Assembly: GCA_023418705.1 (NCBI GenBank)
Contig: JAEZYZ010000276.1
Location: 1-25,522 of the forward strand
Reading direction: 5' to 3'
DNA length: 25,522 bases
DNA from: Pseudomonadota bacterium
Lineage (GTDB): Bacteria; Myxococcota_A; Polyangia; Polyangiales; Polyangiaceae
In this document: positions 15,924 through 22,537 of the stretch, one piece after another
Position numbering within the stretch: position 1 is the stretch's first letter
Layout: every line of letters starts with the position of its first letter
Position numbers and translations under genes: made by a program
Notes under the pieces: model-generated
What the model saw: only the letters and a program-made list of their open reading frames with translations
What the model was told of the DNA's origin: nothing
Database searches by the model: none

Positions 15924-16105
15924 CGCAAAACAACACCTCCGACACGCGGAACACCACAGCAGAATCCATAACATGCTGGGATTTCACGAGCCACGCCTCG
16001 AGAGCCCTCCCAGCGTCAGGATTCGTTCGGGTTCGCGCGCGCGCGCCCCCAAGCAGCCGCCCTCGATGAACTCCAACACTCCTGGCGAAATAAATGAGCC
16101 CTTCC

Positions 16106-16145
16106 AGAGCGACAACCGGTTGTCGCGGAAATTGAGACGATCTAG
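16106..16145 (+). repeat. Intergenic repeat (copy C) with an 18-bp perfect palindrome
   Basis: Positions 16109-16126 are the perfect palindrome GCGACAACCGGTTGTCGC. The right part, 16123-16145, matches 19745-19767 at 20 of 23 bases (CGCGGAAA, TGAGAC, ATCTAG). The left 16 bases recur inverted at 14245-14260. It lies just after the cytidine deaminase stop codon (16148-16150) and may also act as a transcription end signal. The rest of 15924-16105 contains the start region of the SUMF1 gene and a short CG run near 16034-16046; no gene is seen. Confidence 0.65.
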
Positions 16146-16147
16146 GT

Positions 16148-16552
16148 CTAGACCTCCAACCGAAACGCTTCTGGCAACAGCGCTGCCAGGCTCGTCCGGC
16201 GCTCGGCGCGCGGGCTCGCGACGACGACCACGACCTCGCGTCCGAGCTCGAACAGCACTTGGCGGCAAATCCCGCACGGCATGGCGGGCGGATCGGCGTC
16301 GGTGAACACGGCTACCGCCACGATCGTGCGGTCGCCCGCGCTCACCATCGCGGCGACCGCCGCGCGCTCGGCGCACAGGGTCGCCCCGTAGCTCGCGTTC
16401 TCCACATTGCATCCCAGGTAGCGCCTGCCGGTCGAGCTCAACACCGCCGCCCCCACCTGAAAGCCGGAATAGGGTGCGTAGGCCTGCTCGCGGGCGGCGC
16501 GCGCCGCGTCGCGGAGCTCGGCCAACACCGCCTCGTCGATCGGATCCGTCAT
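16148..16552 (-). CDS. cdd: Cytidine deaminase
   Basis: A 134-residue homotetrameric-type zinc enzyme that deaminates cytidine and deoxycytidine to uridine forms in pyrimidine salvage. The zinc and catalytic motifs are complete: CAE in ATLCAERAAVAAM (Cys60, Glu62) and PCGIC (Cys93, Cys96). The substrate loop CNVENASYG and the N-terminal YAPYSGFQVGAAVL are standard. The ATG at 16552 overlaps the TGA of the purine nucleoside phosphorylase gene (ATGA), so translation is coupled and the two form a nucleoside salvage operon. Length is normal for the family. Confidence 0.96.
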   Translation of the reverse strand: MTDPIDEAVLAELRDAARAAREQAYAPYSGFQVGAAVLSSTGRRYLGCNVENASYGATLCAERAAVAAMVSAGDRTIVAVAVFTDADPPAMPCGICRQVLFELGREVVVVVASPRAERRTSLAALLPEAFRLEV

Positions 16553-17382
16553 CTGGGGCCTTGCTCGCCGCAGAGCTCGATCCACTGCCGCAAAAAGCGC
16601 GCGAAGCGGTCGCGGCTCGCGCGCGCCACGCGCTCGACCTCCGCGTGATCGAGCAGCGCGCCGGTGATGCCCGCCGCGGCGTTGGTGATGCAGCTCACGG
16701 CCCCGACACGCACGCCGCGGTGGCGGAGCGCGATCACCTCGCTCACGGTGCTCATGCCGACGGCGCTGGCGCCGAGCAGCGACAGCATCCGGATCTCGGC
16801 CGGCGTCTCGTAGCTGGGGCCAAGCAACCCCGCGTACACCCCCTCCTTCAGGTCCACCGAAACCAGCTTCGCGGCGCGCCGCGCGGCCTGGGCGAGCTCG
16901 GGGCAGTAGGCGCGGGTCATGTCGGCGAACTGCGGCGGCACCGTGTTGCCCACCAAGGGATTGTGACCAGTGAGGTTCAGGTGGTCGGTGATCAGCATGA
17001 GATCGCCGGGCGAGAGGCTCGGCGCGATGCCGCCAGCGGCGTTGGTGAGGAGGACCTGCTGGCACCCGAGCGCGCAGAGCAGGCGCACCCCGAACACGGC
17101 CCGCTCGACCGGGTGCCCTTCGTAGAGGTGCACGCGGCCTTGCAGGCACGCGATCGGGCGGGTGCCGATCCGCCCGAGGCAGAGATTCCCGGCGTGGCCG
17201 TGCACCGCCGCCTGGGGCATGTCGGGCAGCTCGGCGTAAGGGATGGTCACCCGTTCAGTCAGCGCATCGGCGAAGCCGCCGAGCCCCGAGCCCAGCACGA
17301 GGCCGAGCCTGGGGCGGAGCTCCGTTCGGCCCAGCACGACACCGGCCGCTCGTTCGACCCGCTCGAGCCACGACGCTGTCAT
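16549..17382 (-). CDS. punA: Purine nucleoside phosphorylase (PNP class I, trimeric type)
   Basis: A 277-residue cytoplasmic enzyme that splits purine (deoxy)nucleosides with phosphate to the base and ribose-1-phosphate. Family motifs occur in order: GLVLGSGLGGFAD (phosphate loop), AAVHGHAGNLCLG, CLQGRVHLYEGHP, LLTNAAGGIAPSLSPGDLM, HLNLTGHNPL, YAGLLGPSYETPAEIRML and the late VGMSTVSEVIALRHRG with CITNAAAGI, whose Asn fits 6-oxopurine recognition. Upstream of cdd with a 4-bp overlap. The ATG at 17382 fits the family start. The 125-bp gap to the divergent small gene at 17508 must hold both promoters, but no clear box was found. Confidence 0.95.
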   Translation of the reverse strand: MTASWLERVERAAGVVLGRTELRPRLGLVLGSGLGGFADALTERVTIPYAELPDMPQAAVHGHAGNLCLGRIGTRPIACLQGRVHLYEGHPVERAVFGVRLLCALGCQQVLLTNAAGGIAPSLSPGDLMLITDHLNLTGHNPLVGNTVPPQFADMTRAYCPELAQAARRAAKLVSVDLKEGVYAGLLGPSYETPAEIRMLSLLGASAVGMSTVSEVIALRHRGVRVGAVSCITNAAAGITGALLDHAEVERVARASRDRFARFLRQWIELCGEQGPR

Positions 17383-17507
17383 CGGCCCAGGCTATCCGAA
17401 CGGCCCGAGCCTGGCGAGCGCCGGAGGCATGCTATGGTCGCGGCCCTTTCCGGCCGGGGCCAGCATCGAAGCGCCCCGAAACACCCATAGATCGAACGGT
17501 TTTTGTC

Positions 17508-17834
17508 ATGGCTAGCAAGTTCTCCGAGTTCCTGAGCGAAAACAAAATCGACGCGCGCCGCGTGCTGCTGGCGTCCCGGCAAATCGAGCGGCTGAAGCCG
17601 GAGGACCGCCGCCTCAAGCTCCAGCGCCGCAAGACGAAGAAGCCGGAGGGCAGTGAAGGCGCGGCCGCCACGGAGAAGCCGCGCTCCGGGCGCCCGGTGA
17701 CGCCACGGCTGCTGGACGACGTCAGCAAGGGCAAGCCCGTGTCCGGACCCGCGAAGACCCGCCTCCTGCGTGCGGTCAACCGGGTGCTCGAGCAGAAGCA
17801 AAAAGACCCGGTCGACCTGCGCCGCCTGTTCTGA
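17508..17834 (+). CDS. Small basic protein of unknown function
   Basis: A 108-residue, Lys/Arg-rich, soluble-looking protein (no signal peptide or membrane segment). The N-terminus MASKFSEFLSENKIDARRVL is helical, then a very basic stretch (RRLKLQRRKTKKPEG) and a disordered Pro/Gly part around residues 45-60. A second helical part contains TPRLLDDVSKGKP and KTRLLRAVNRVLEQKQKD. The two ends look like weakly related helical segments around a basic linker. Nucleic-acid binding is possible from charge only. Preceded by AT-rich GGTTTTTGTC and no clear Shine-Dalgarno. Third-position G/C use matches the neighbours, which supports it as real. Function unknown. Confidence 0.72.
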   Translation: MASKFSEFLSENKIDARRVLLASRQIERLKPEDRRLKLQRRKTKKPEGSEGAAATEKPRSGRPVTPRLLDDVSKGKPVSGPAKTRLLRAVNRVLEQKQKDPVDLRRLF

Positions 17835-17943
17835 GGCACCCGGCGGCAAGCACCTCGAGGCTCGCGTCGGTTTTGCGGGCGGTCGCCGCCGTTTCTGGCC
17901 AACCCTAAATGTAACGGCGAGCCTGTGCATCTAAGCTCGTTGG

Positions 17944-18603
17944 ATGCGGCTGGTAGGAGCGGGTCGACCCAGAACCCCTGCACAGCAGGTCGGGGAAGCT
18001 CCGTCTAGTCGTCCGGAAGACTCCGACCTGAAGGCGGTGATCGAGCGCGCCCGCGGCGGTGACGCCCTCGCCTTCCGCGAGCTCTTCCGGCGCTACCGCG
18101 CCGACGTGGCGCGGCTCGTGCATCGCATGGTGGGCAGCGGCGGCGACCTGGACGATCTGGTGCAAGAGGTGTTCTTGCAGGTCCACCGCAGCATCGGGGA
18201 CTTTCGTGGGCAGGCGCGCTTCAGCACCTGGCTGTACCGGGTCGCGGTCAATGTCGTGCTGATGCAGCGTCGGGCGGCTCGCAGCCGTCCGACGTTCAGC
18301 TATGTCGAGCCAGCCACGCTGGACGACAAGCCGCTGCCGGACGAGCAGCTCGCGCGCACGCTCAGGATCGAGGCCTTTTATCGCCTGCTCGACCGGATCA
18401 GCGAGAAGAAGCGCACGGTGTTCATCCTGCACGAGCTCGAGGGGCTGGTCCCCGCCGACATCGCGAGGATCGTGGATGCCCCGGTGCTGACGGTGCGAAC
18501 GCGCTTGTTCTACGCGCGCCGCGAGCTCGCCGGGATGATGAAGGACGAGCCCGAGCTGTGCGCCCTCATTCACCAGCTCGAGAGCGAGGACGGAGAAGCA
18601 TGA
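17944..18603 (+). CDS. ECF-type RNA polymerase sigma factor
   Basis: A 219-residue sigma-70-family protein of the extracytoplasmic function group. Region 2 spans ~38-120: AFRELFRRYRADVARLVHRM, DLDDLVQEVFLQVHRS, GQARFSTWLYRVAVNVVL. Region 4 spans ~145-205: LLDRISEKKRTVFILHELEG, VPADIARIVDAPVLTVRTRL and YARRELAGMM. It should direct polymerase to a small set of genes. The 3' end overlaps the FecR-type gene (ATGA at 18600-18603), so that protein is the likely cognate regulator. The N-terminal ~30 residues are Pro/Arg-rich and may be over-called; an alternative start would have to lie before SDLKAVIERAR. GTAACG at 17911 and TCTAAG at 17930 upstream could be an autoregulated promoter but are unproven. 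Confidence 0.93.
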   Translation: MRLVGAGRPRTPAQQVGEAPSSRPEDSDLKAVIERARGGDALAFRELFRRYRADVARLVHRMVGSGGDLDDLVQEVFLQVHRSIGDFRGQARFSTWLYRVAVNVVLMQRRAARSRPTFSYVEPATLDDKPLPDEQLARTLRIEAFYRLLDRISEKKRTVFILHELEGLVPADIARIVDAPVLTVRTRLFYARRELAGMMKDEPELCALIHQLESEDGEA

Positions 18604-19712
18604 GTCAGCCCGGGACGGAGATGCGCGCCCTGCGCCAGGTCGTGCGGGACCTGGTGGCAGAGCCCGTGCCTTCGGTCGACTTCGACCGGATGGAGGACAC
18701 GCTGCTCCGCAAGCTGCAGTGCGAGCCGCCGAGGCGAGCACGCGCTCCTCGCACAAAGGCCGTTTGGCTGGCCGCCGCGTTCGCGGCCACGGCACTCGCC
18801 GCCGCGGCCGTCCTGGGGCCCCGCTGGGCTTCGCCCGAGAGCGCGCCCGTCGGCCGCGGCGCCCCCACCCAACCGGCGGCGGCGGAGGAAGAGGTGGTGC
18901 AGGGGGATCGGCTGCTCGTCGGGCAGCGCCTGGTCACGAGCGCGGCGCCGCTTCGGGTCGAGCACCCCGAGCGAGCGAGCTGGACGCTCGCTCCGCACTC
19001 GAGCGCGCGGTTGGTGCGCAGCGGGGAGCAAATCGCGGTGGAGCTGCAGTTTGGCGCGCTCTTGGCGAGCGTCGCCCCGAGCAGCCGCCCGGAGTCGTTC
19101 GCGGTGGAGGTCGGCGAGACGCACGTCGCCGTGCACGGCACCGTGTTCCGGGTCAGTCGGCGCGAGGAGACCGCGCACGTCGAGGTCCTTCACGGGACGG
19201 TGGCGGTTGGCGCTCGCTCGGAGGCGGCGCGCGTCTGGCTGCTGACGGCGCCGGCGACCGGCCGCTTCTCGCTCGATGGCCGCCGCCTCGACACGGCCGA
19301 GTTCGCCAAGACGGCGCCGCGCTCAGTCCCTCGCGCGCTTCCCAGCGCACGAAGCGCTGCCGGGTCCGACGCCGTCGGCAGCGTCGGACCTCACCCCAGC
19401 AGCGAGCAGGATCCAGAGCCGCTCGAGCCGCACCCGTCCGGCGCCGAGCTCGAGCGCGCGCTCGAGCTGCTCATCGAGGACGTGCGCGACTGCTTCGCGA
19501 GCCACACTCAACCCAGCGGCAACGTCGTGATCCAGGCGCGCTCCACGCTGCACGTCCAGGTCGAGCCGAGTGGGCGGGTCGGGCAGCTTACGTTCGACCC
19601 ACCCCTCTCACCCGCCGTGCGCGCCTGCGCCGAGGAGAGGGTCGCGGCGCGACGGTTTCCGCCGTCGAAGCTCGGCGCCCGTACGGGCCGCCTGGTCCTG
19701 CTCACGCGCTAG
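18600..19712 (+). CDS. FecR-domain anti-sigma-like membrane protein with TonB/AgmX-like C-terminus
   Basis: A 370-residue protein. Residues 1-55 are cytoplasmic and could bind the sigma factor. One membrane helix (~60-76, WLAAAFAATALAAAAVLG) is followed by a FecR-type domain at ~100-215 (DRLLVGQRLVTSAAPLRV, SSARLVRSGEQIAVELQFG, VAVHGTVFRVS, AHVEVLHGTVAVG). After a spacer (~235-275), the C-terminal ~85 residues have LEDVRDCFA-like helix, LHVQVEPSGRVGQLTF, CAEERVAARRFPP and end in LVLLTR; this pattern is that of TonB-C/AgmX-PglI C-terminal domains. The start at 18600 overlaps the sigma gene (ATGA). The combination suggests an envelope sensor that controls the sigma factor. No zinc-finger anti-sigma motif is seen. 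The TAG stop lies in repeat copy B. Confidence 0.85.
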   Translation: MSQPGTEMRALRQVVRDLVAEPVPSVDFDRMEDTLLRKLQCEPPRRARAPRTKAVWLAAAFAATALAAAAVLGPRWASPESAPVGRGAPTQPAAAEEEVVQGDRLLVGQRLVTSAAPLRVEHPERASWTLAPHSSARLVRSGEQIAVELQFGALLASVAPSSRPESFAVEVGETHVAVHGTVFRVSRREETAHVEVLHGTVAVGARSEAARVWLLTAPATGRFSLDGRRLDTAEFAKTAPRSVPRALPSARSAAGSDAVGSVGPHPSSEQDPEPLEPHPSGAELERALELLIEDVRDCFASHTQPSGNVVIQARSTLHVQVEPSGRVGQLTFDPPLSPAVRACAEERVAARRFPPSKLGARTGRLVLLTR

Positions 19713-19767
19713 AGCGCCGAACGGTTTGCGGAGCAGAGCGTTTGGCGCGGAAAATGAGACCATCTAG
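19709..19767 (+). repeat. CTAGAGCG-bordered intergenic repeat (copy B)
   Basis: It starts with CTAGAGCG, where TAG is the FecR gene stop codon, and ends with ATCTAG that merges into the palindromic element at 19766. Its left end matches copy A (21 of 24 bases, counting from 19706) and its right end matches copy C (20 of 23 bases). It therefore joins the two halves seen separately in copies A and C. Confidence 0.6.
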
Positions 19768-19877
19768 AGCACCGAGCCGTGAGCAGACGAGAGGTTTTCC
19801 CGATGAATCGGGGCCCTCACCCCGATGGGGGCCGCGATTCATCGGGATCTCCGCGCTGGCACACTGATCGGTGCTCT
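19766..19877. mobile_element. 112-bp palindromic MITE-like element (copy 2)
   Basis: The ends are inverted repeats: AGAGCACCGAGCCGTG (19766-19781) against CACTGATCGGTGCTCT (19862-19877), 14 of 16 paired. The centre is a 21-position stem (19799-19819 with 19826-19846) with one mismatch and one T.G pair and a 6-nt loop; its outer 12 bp are perfect. The right half is 34/36 identical to 30-65. It lies between two convergent genes and has no coding capacity. Left flank CTAG and the CTAG at the end of copy 1 would fit TA-targeting (IS630/Tc1-like) mobilisation, but no transposase is in the window. It could also serve as a bidirectional terminator. Confidence 0.7.
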
Positions 19878-19885
19878 CGGCACGC

Positions 19886-20278
19886 TCACAGCTCGCGGCG
19901 GAGCACGACGGCGCGGCCTTCGCCGATCATCCAGCGCAGGCTGCGCTCGTCGTCGAGCTTGAAGTGAGCGCGGCTGGTCCTGCCGTCGCGGGCCTGGATG
20001 CTCAGGTAGACGTCGTTCTTGTGCACCCTGGCCACCTCGTACTTGCCGCTCCGAGGATCTTCGGCCGCGATCGCGATGGTGACGTGGTCACCGGCAAACT
20101 CCATGCTGAGACCTTTGGTCCACCCGGTGGCTGCCGCGACGCTCTCCGGATCGACGTTTTCCACCGCTTCCCCGAGCCAGCGCCCTTCGAGCTTGCGCTG
20201 CATGGGGTGGCCGCAAGCGGTCACGGGCAGGACGAGGGCCAACAGCAAGGTGCGGGATGTGATCGTGAGCAACCTCAT
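19886..20278 (-). CDS. Small lipoprotein, unknown function
   Basis: A 130-residue protein. The signal MRLLTITSRTLLLALVLPVTACG has a good lipobox (VTAC) with lipidated Cys22. The mature part (KLEGRWLGEAVENVD, GLSMEFAGDHVTIAIAAED, GKYEVARVHKNDVYLSIQ, AHFKLDDERSLRWMIGEGR) looks like a small all-beta, lipocalin-like domain as in many bacterial lipoproteins of unknown role. The start at 20278 is preferred over 20302 because the lipoprotein signal begins there. It lies 66 bp after the SUMF1 lipoprotein gene on the same strand and may be cotranscribed. The 3' end is 8 bp from the MITE-like element. Confidence 0.78.
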   Translation of the reverse strand: MRLLTITSRTLLLALVLPVTACGHPMQRKLEGRWLGEAVENVDPESVAAATGWTKGLSMEFAGDHVTIAIAAEDPRSGKYEVARVHKNDVYLSIQARDGRTSRAHFKLDDERSLRWMIGEGRAVVLRREL

Positions 20279-20344
20279 CGAGCCCAGAATACCCACAGTC
20301 ACCCACCCTGGACCACATTTCAGCAGTCCTTACCGCCGCTTGGG

Positions 20345-21313
20345 TCAAAGACAGCAGCGGGTACCCAGGCTGTAATCGAAGTACTGCGGCGGGTGGGAGC
20401 TGATGCGGGCGCCGCATCCGTCGCGGGTCGCACGGGAGAAAAACCCCCCGTGGAAGGCCCCGTCCGGGTCGTCCACCCACTCGTCCAGGTTGCCCACCAT
20501 GTCGTAGACGGCGTCGTTGCCCCACCGGCTCGCGCACCCCGGCGTGTCCCCCGTACGGCGCAACAGCGGATCACCGGCGTGCTCGATCAGGTTCAGACGG
20601 GGATCGAGGTGGTGGATCGAGGCGTTGCCGTGCAAGACGCCGGCCGGATGGGCTTCGCGTCCGACATTGCATCGCCCGTGCTCGTAGTCGTCCCCGTACG
20701 GGTACTTCTGATCCGCCTCGCCGCGGCAAGCGGTGATCCACTCCTCGGGGCGGCAAAGGCGCTTGCCTGCGTTGCGACAGGCCGCCGCGGCCAGCTCGGC
20801 GTTGAGATAGCCATTCGGCAGCTGACCGCGGACCACCACGGCCCTCGGCTCGAAATCTTCGCCGAGCTGCCACTCGGGTGGCGCGGGGACGGGCATCTGA
20901 CGAGCGATCCGGCGATTTTCGGTCTCGCGGCGCCGCTGCCAGCGCTCGAAGCTCGCCCGCGTTTGGGCGCGCGTCGGGTGATAGTGCGGCGAAACTGGCC
21001 GACGCTGGCGAGCGTCGACCAAGCTCACCTCGTAGCGGTCGATGCAGAACATCCCGCGAACATCGACCATCTCCGGGGGGCACCGCCCCGGCGGCGTCAC
21101 GAAGCCGCCGGGAGGAGGCAAGAGGGCCGCAGGGCCCTCGTCGCCGCCGTCGGGTAGGTACAGCAGCTGCGGGATCGGCTCGGACACCGGCGCCGGACGG
21201 ACCGGGGCGCTCGCGTCGCGTTCGTGCTTCGAATCGCTCCGATCACAACCCAGTGCGAGCAACGCGACGATGAGCACGGGCTCGCAGCGCTTCGACCATC
21301 GCGCCAGCATCAT
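20345..21313 (-). CDS. SUMF1-domain lipoprotein (second copy type)
   Basis: A 322-residue protein: lipoprotein signal with KRCEPVLIVALLALGC, lipidated Cys at about 23. A Pro-rich linker (~28-75) is followed by an FGE-sulfatase/SUMF1 domain to the end: CPPEMVDVRGMFCIDRYEVS, YLNAELAAAACRNAGKRLC, PEEWITACRGEADQKYPYG, NDAVYDMVGNLDEWVDD, GAFHGGFFSRATRDGCG and the final YFDYSLGTRCCL. The long insert with a basic helix (RAQTRASFERWQRRRETENRR) at ~125-150 is unusual. As with the first SUMF1 protein, it is more likely a binding or structural version than an active formylglycine generator. Start at 21313 or the next ATG at 21310; an upstream TTG at 21397 is unlikely. No Shine-Dalgarno is clear. Related in domain but not closely to the gene at 14259-15923. 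Confidence 0.86.
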   Translation of the reverse strand: MMLARWSKRCEPVLIVALLALGCDRSDSKHERDASAPVRPAPVSEPIPQLLYLPDGGDEGPAALLPPPGGFVTPPGRCPPEMVDVRGMFCIDRYEVSLVDARQRRPVSPHYHPTRAQTRASFERWQRRRETENRRIARQMPVPAPPEWQLGEDFEPRAVVVRGQLPNGYLNAELAAAACRNAGKRLCRPEEWITACRGEADQKYPYGDDYEHGRCNVGREAHPAGVLHGNASIHHLDPRLNLIEHAGDPLLRRTGDTPGCASRWGNDAVYDMVGNLDEWVDDPDGAFHGGFFSRATRDGCGARISSHPPQYFDYSLGTRCCL

Positions 21314-21434
21314 GGACGGTCGCGGGTGAGTCTGTCGCAAGCCGCACGACGACACAACCGCGCGGCGGCCGATCTCGAAGCGCTCGTCGATCTCCAAGGG
21401 CGTGCAGCAAACGCAGCCGAGGCTGCGGGCACGC

Positions 21435-21656
21435 TCACTTGCCGCGATAGACGATCAAGCCGTGGGTCAGATCATAGGGGCTCACGGCGACGCGCACCCG
21501 ATCGCCCGGCAGCACCCGAATGTGATGACGGCGCATCCTGCCCGACAGCTGAGCGCGCACGATGGCGCCGCCTTGATCGACGCGGATGTTGTACTGGCCG
21601 CCACCCAGCGCGTCCTGGATGACGCCTTCCATCTCTAAAAGATCGCCTTTGCTCAT
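21435..21656 (-). CDS. infA: Translation initiation factor IF-1
   Basis: A 73-residue S1-fold (OB) protein that binds the ribosomal A site during initiation. The whole family pattern is present: GDLLEMEGVIQDALGGGQYNI, AQLSGRMRRHHIRVLPGDRVRV and SPYDLTHGLIVYRGK. Here it is a stand-alone gene with no ribosomal-protein neighbours, so a second infA in a ribosomal operon is possible (inference). It is divergent from the HAD gene, with 161 bp between; that gap has only a weak CCAAT-CAA-ATTGG dyad near the HAD gene and no clear promoter boxes. Confidence 0.96.
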   Translation of the reverse strand: MSKGDLLEMEGVIQDALGGGQYNIRVDQGGAIVRAQLSGRMRRHHIRVLPGDRVRVAVSPYDLTHGLIVYRGK

Positions 21657-21817
21657 GTGCTACGACTCGTCCCCGAAACCCGGGCAGCGGAAGCTGGCAC
21701 AACCCCACCCGCAATGCAAGTGCGTGGAAACATTCCGTTCCGCGCATTCGACCCGACGGCCGAGGCCGCTCGGCGAGCGACAACCGCCGGATCTGCCAAT
21801 CAAATTGGGCGCCCCGA

Positions 21818-22537
21818 ATGACAGCACCGACCGAACCGTCCGCCACATTTCCAGCCACGTTGTTCGACTACAACGGCGTGCTCGTCGACGACGAGCTCGT
21901 GCACCTGGCTGCCTTTCAAGACGCCCTGGCGCCCCTCGGCATCGAGATCTCCGAGGCCGACTACTGGGAGCGGTACCTGGGCTTCGACGACGTCGGGGCC
22001 TTCGGCGCCATGCTGACCGACGCCGGGCGACAGCCGACGGAGGAGCAAGTCCGCGCTCTGGTCGAGGCGAAGCGCCCCCTGTACCTGGCTCGGGCCGAGC
22101 GCGGGCTCCGGCCCTTCGCTGGCGCCGCAAAGCTCTTGCAGCAGCGGGCCCGCTCGGGCCCGGTCGGCATCGTGTCCGGGGCGCTCCGCGATGAGATCGA
22201 GCTTGGTCTGACCACCCTGGGCGTTCGGGGGGACGTTGCGTTCGTGGTCGCGGCCGAGGACGCCGAGGCCTCCAAGCCCGATCCCTCCGGCTATCGGCTC
22301 GGCGTCCTCCGGCTCGCCGAGTCGATGGACCGGACGCTGGCCGAGCGGGCGCTCGTGATCGAAGACTCGATCGCAGGGGTGCAAGCGGCCAAAGCAGCCG
22401 GCCTGCCGTGCGTCGCGGTGTCGCACAGCTACCCGGCGGCCGATCTCGAGACGGCAGGCGCGGACGCGGTCGTCAGCCAGCTGGACGGCTTGGACGAAGC
22501 GACGCTCGGCGCGCTCTACCGGCGACTGTACGGATGA
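21818..22537 (+). CDS. HAD-superfamily phosphatase/phosphomutase-like protein with DxN motif
   Basis: A 239-residue cytoplasmic protein with a Rossmann-like HAD fold and a helical C1 cap (~30-90), close in plan to beta-phosphoglucomutase. Motif I reads LFDYNGVLVDDE: nucleophile Asp17 is kept but the usual second Asp (general acid/base) is Asn19. Motif II is GIVSGALRDEI (Ser), motif III is EASKPDPSGY (Lys) and motif IV is ALVIEDSIAGVQAAKAAG. The Asn change would slow or alter phosphoryl transfer in a normal HAD phosphatase, so the enzyme may be specialised. Its stop overlaps the start of the GH113-like gene (ATGA at 22534-22537), which suggests a joint role in sugar metabolism (inference). Confidence 0.9.
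   Translation: MTAPTEPSATFPATLFDYNGVLVDDELVHLAAFQDALAPLGIEISEADYWERYLGFDDVGAFGAMLTDAGRQPTEEQVRALVEAKRPLYLARAERGLRPFAGAAKLLQQRARSGPVGIVSGALRDEIELGLTTLGVRGDVAFVVAAEDAEASKPDPSGYRLGVLRLAESMDRTLAERALVIEDSIAGVQAAKAAGLPCVAVSHSYPAADLETAGADAVVSQLDGLDEATLGALYRRLYG

Noticed and set aside
16034..16046. Short alternating CG run as a Z-DNA or regulatory site
   Set aside because: Such runs are expected at this GC content, and no gene start depends on it.
15984..16140. Reading of the spacer after cdd as a leucine-rich or pentapeptide repeat remnant (a minus frame gives DLDRLNFRDNRLSLW)
   Set aside because: The frame continues into cdd out of frame, and the match to a repeat consensus is too short; the DNA is better explained by the palindromic repeat there.
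17911..17935. GTAACG...TCTAAG as an autoregulated ECF promoter, with a similar GTAACG...GAGCC at 7535
   Set aside because: The similarity is limited to about a dozen bases, the spacing to a -10 box differs, and the second site has no matching downstream element.
19886..19967. Plus-strand open frames crossing the MITE-like element (for example from 19779)
   Set aside because: They are short, run across the palindrome and show no protein features.
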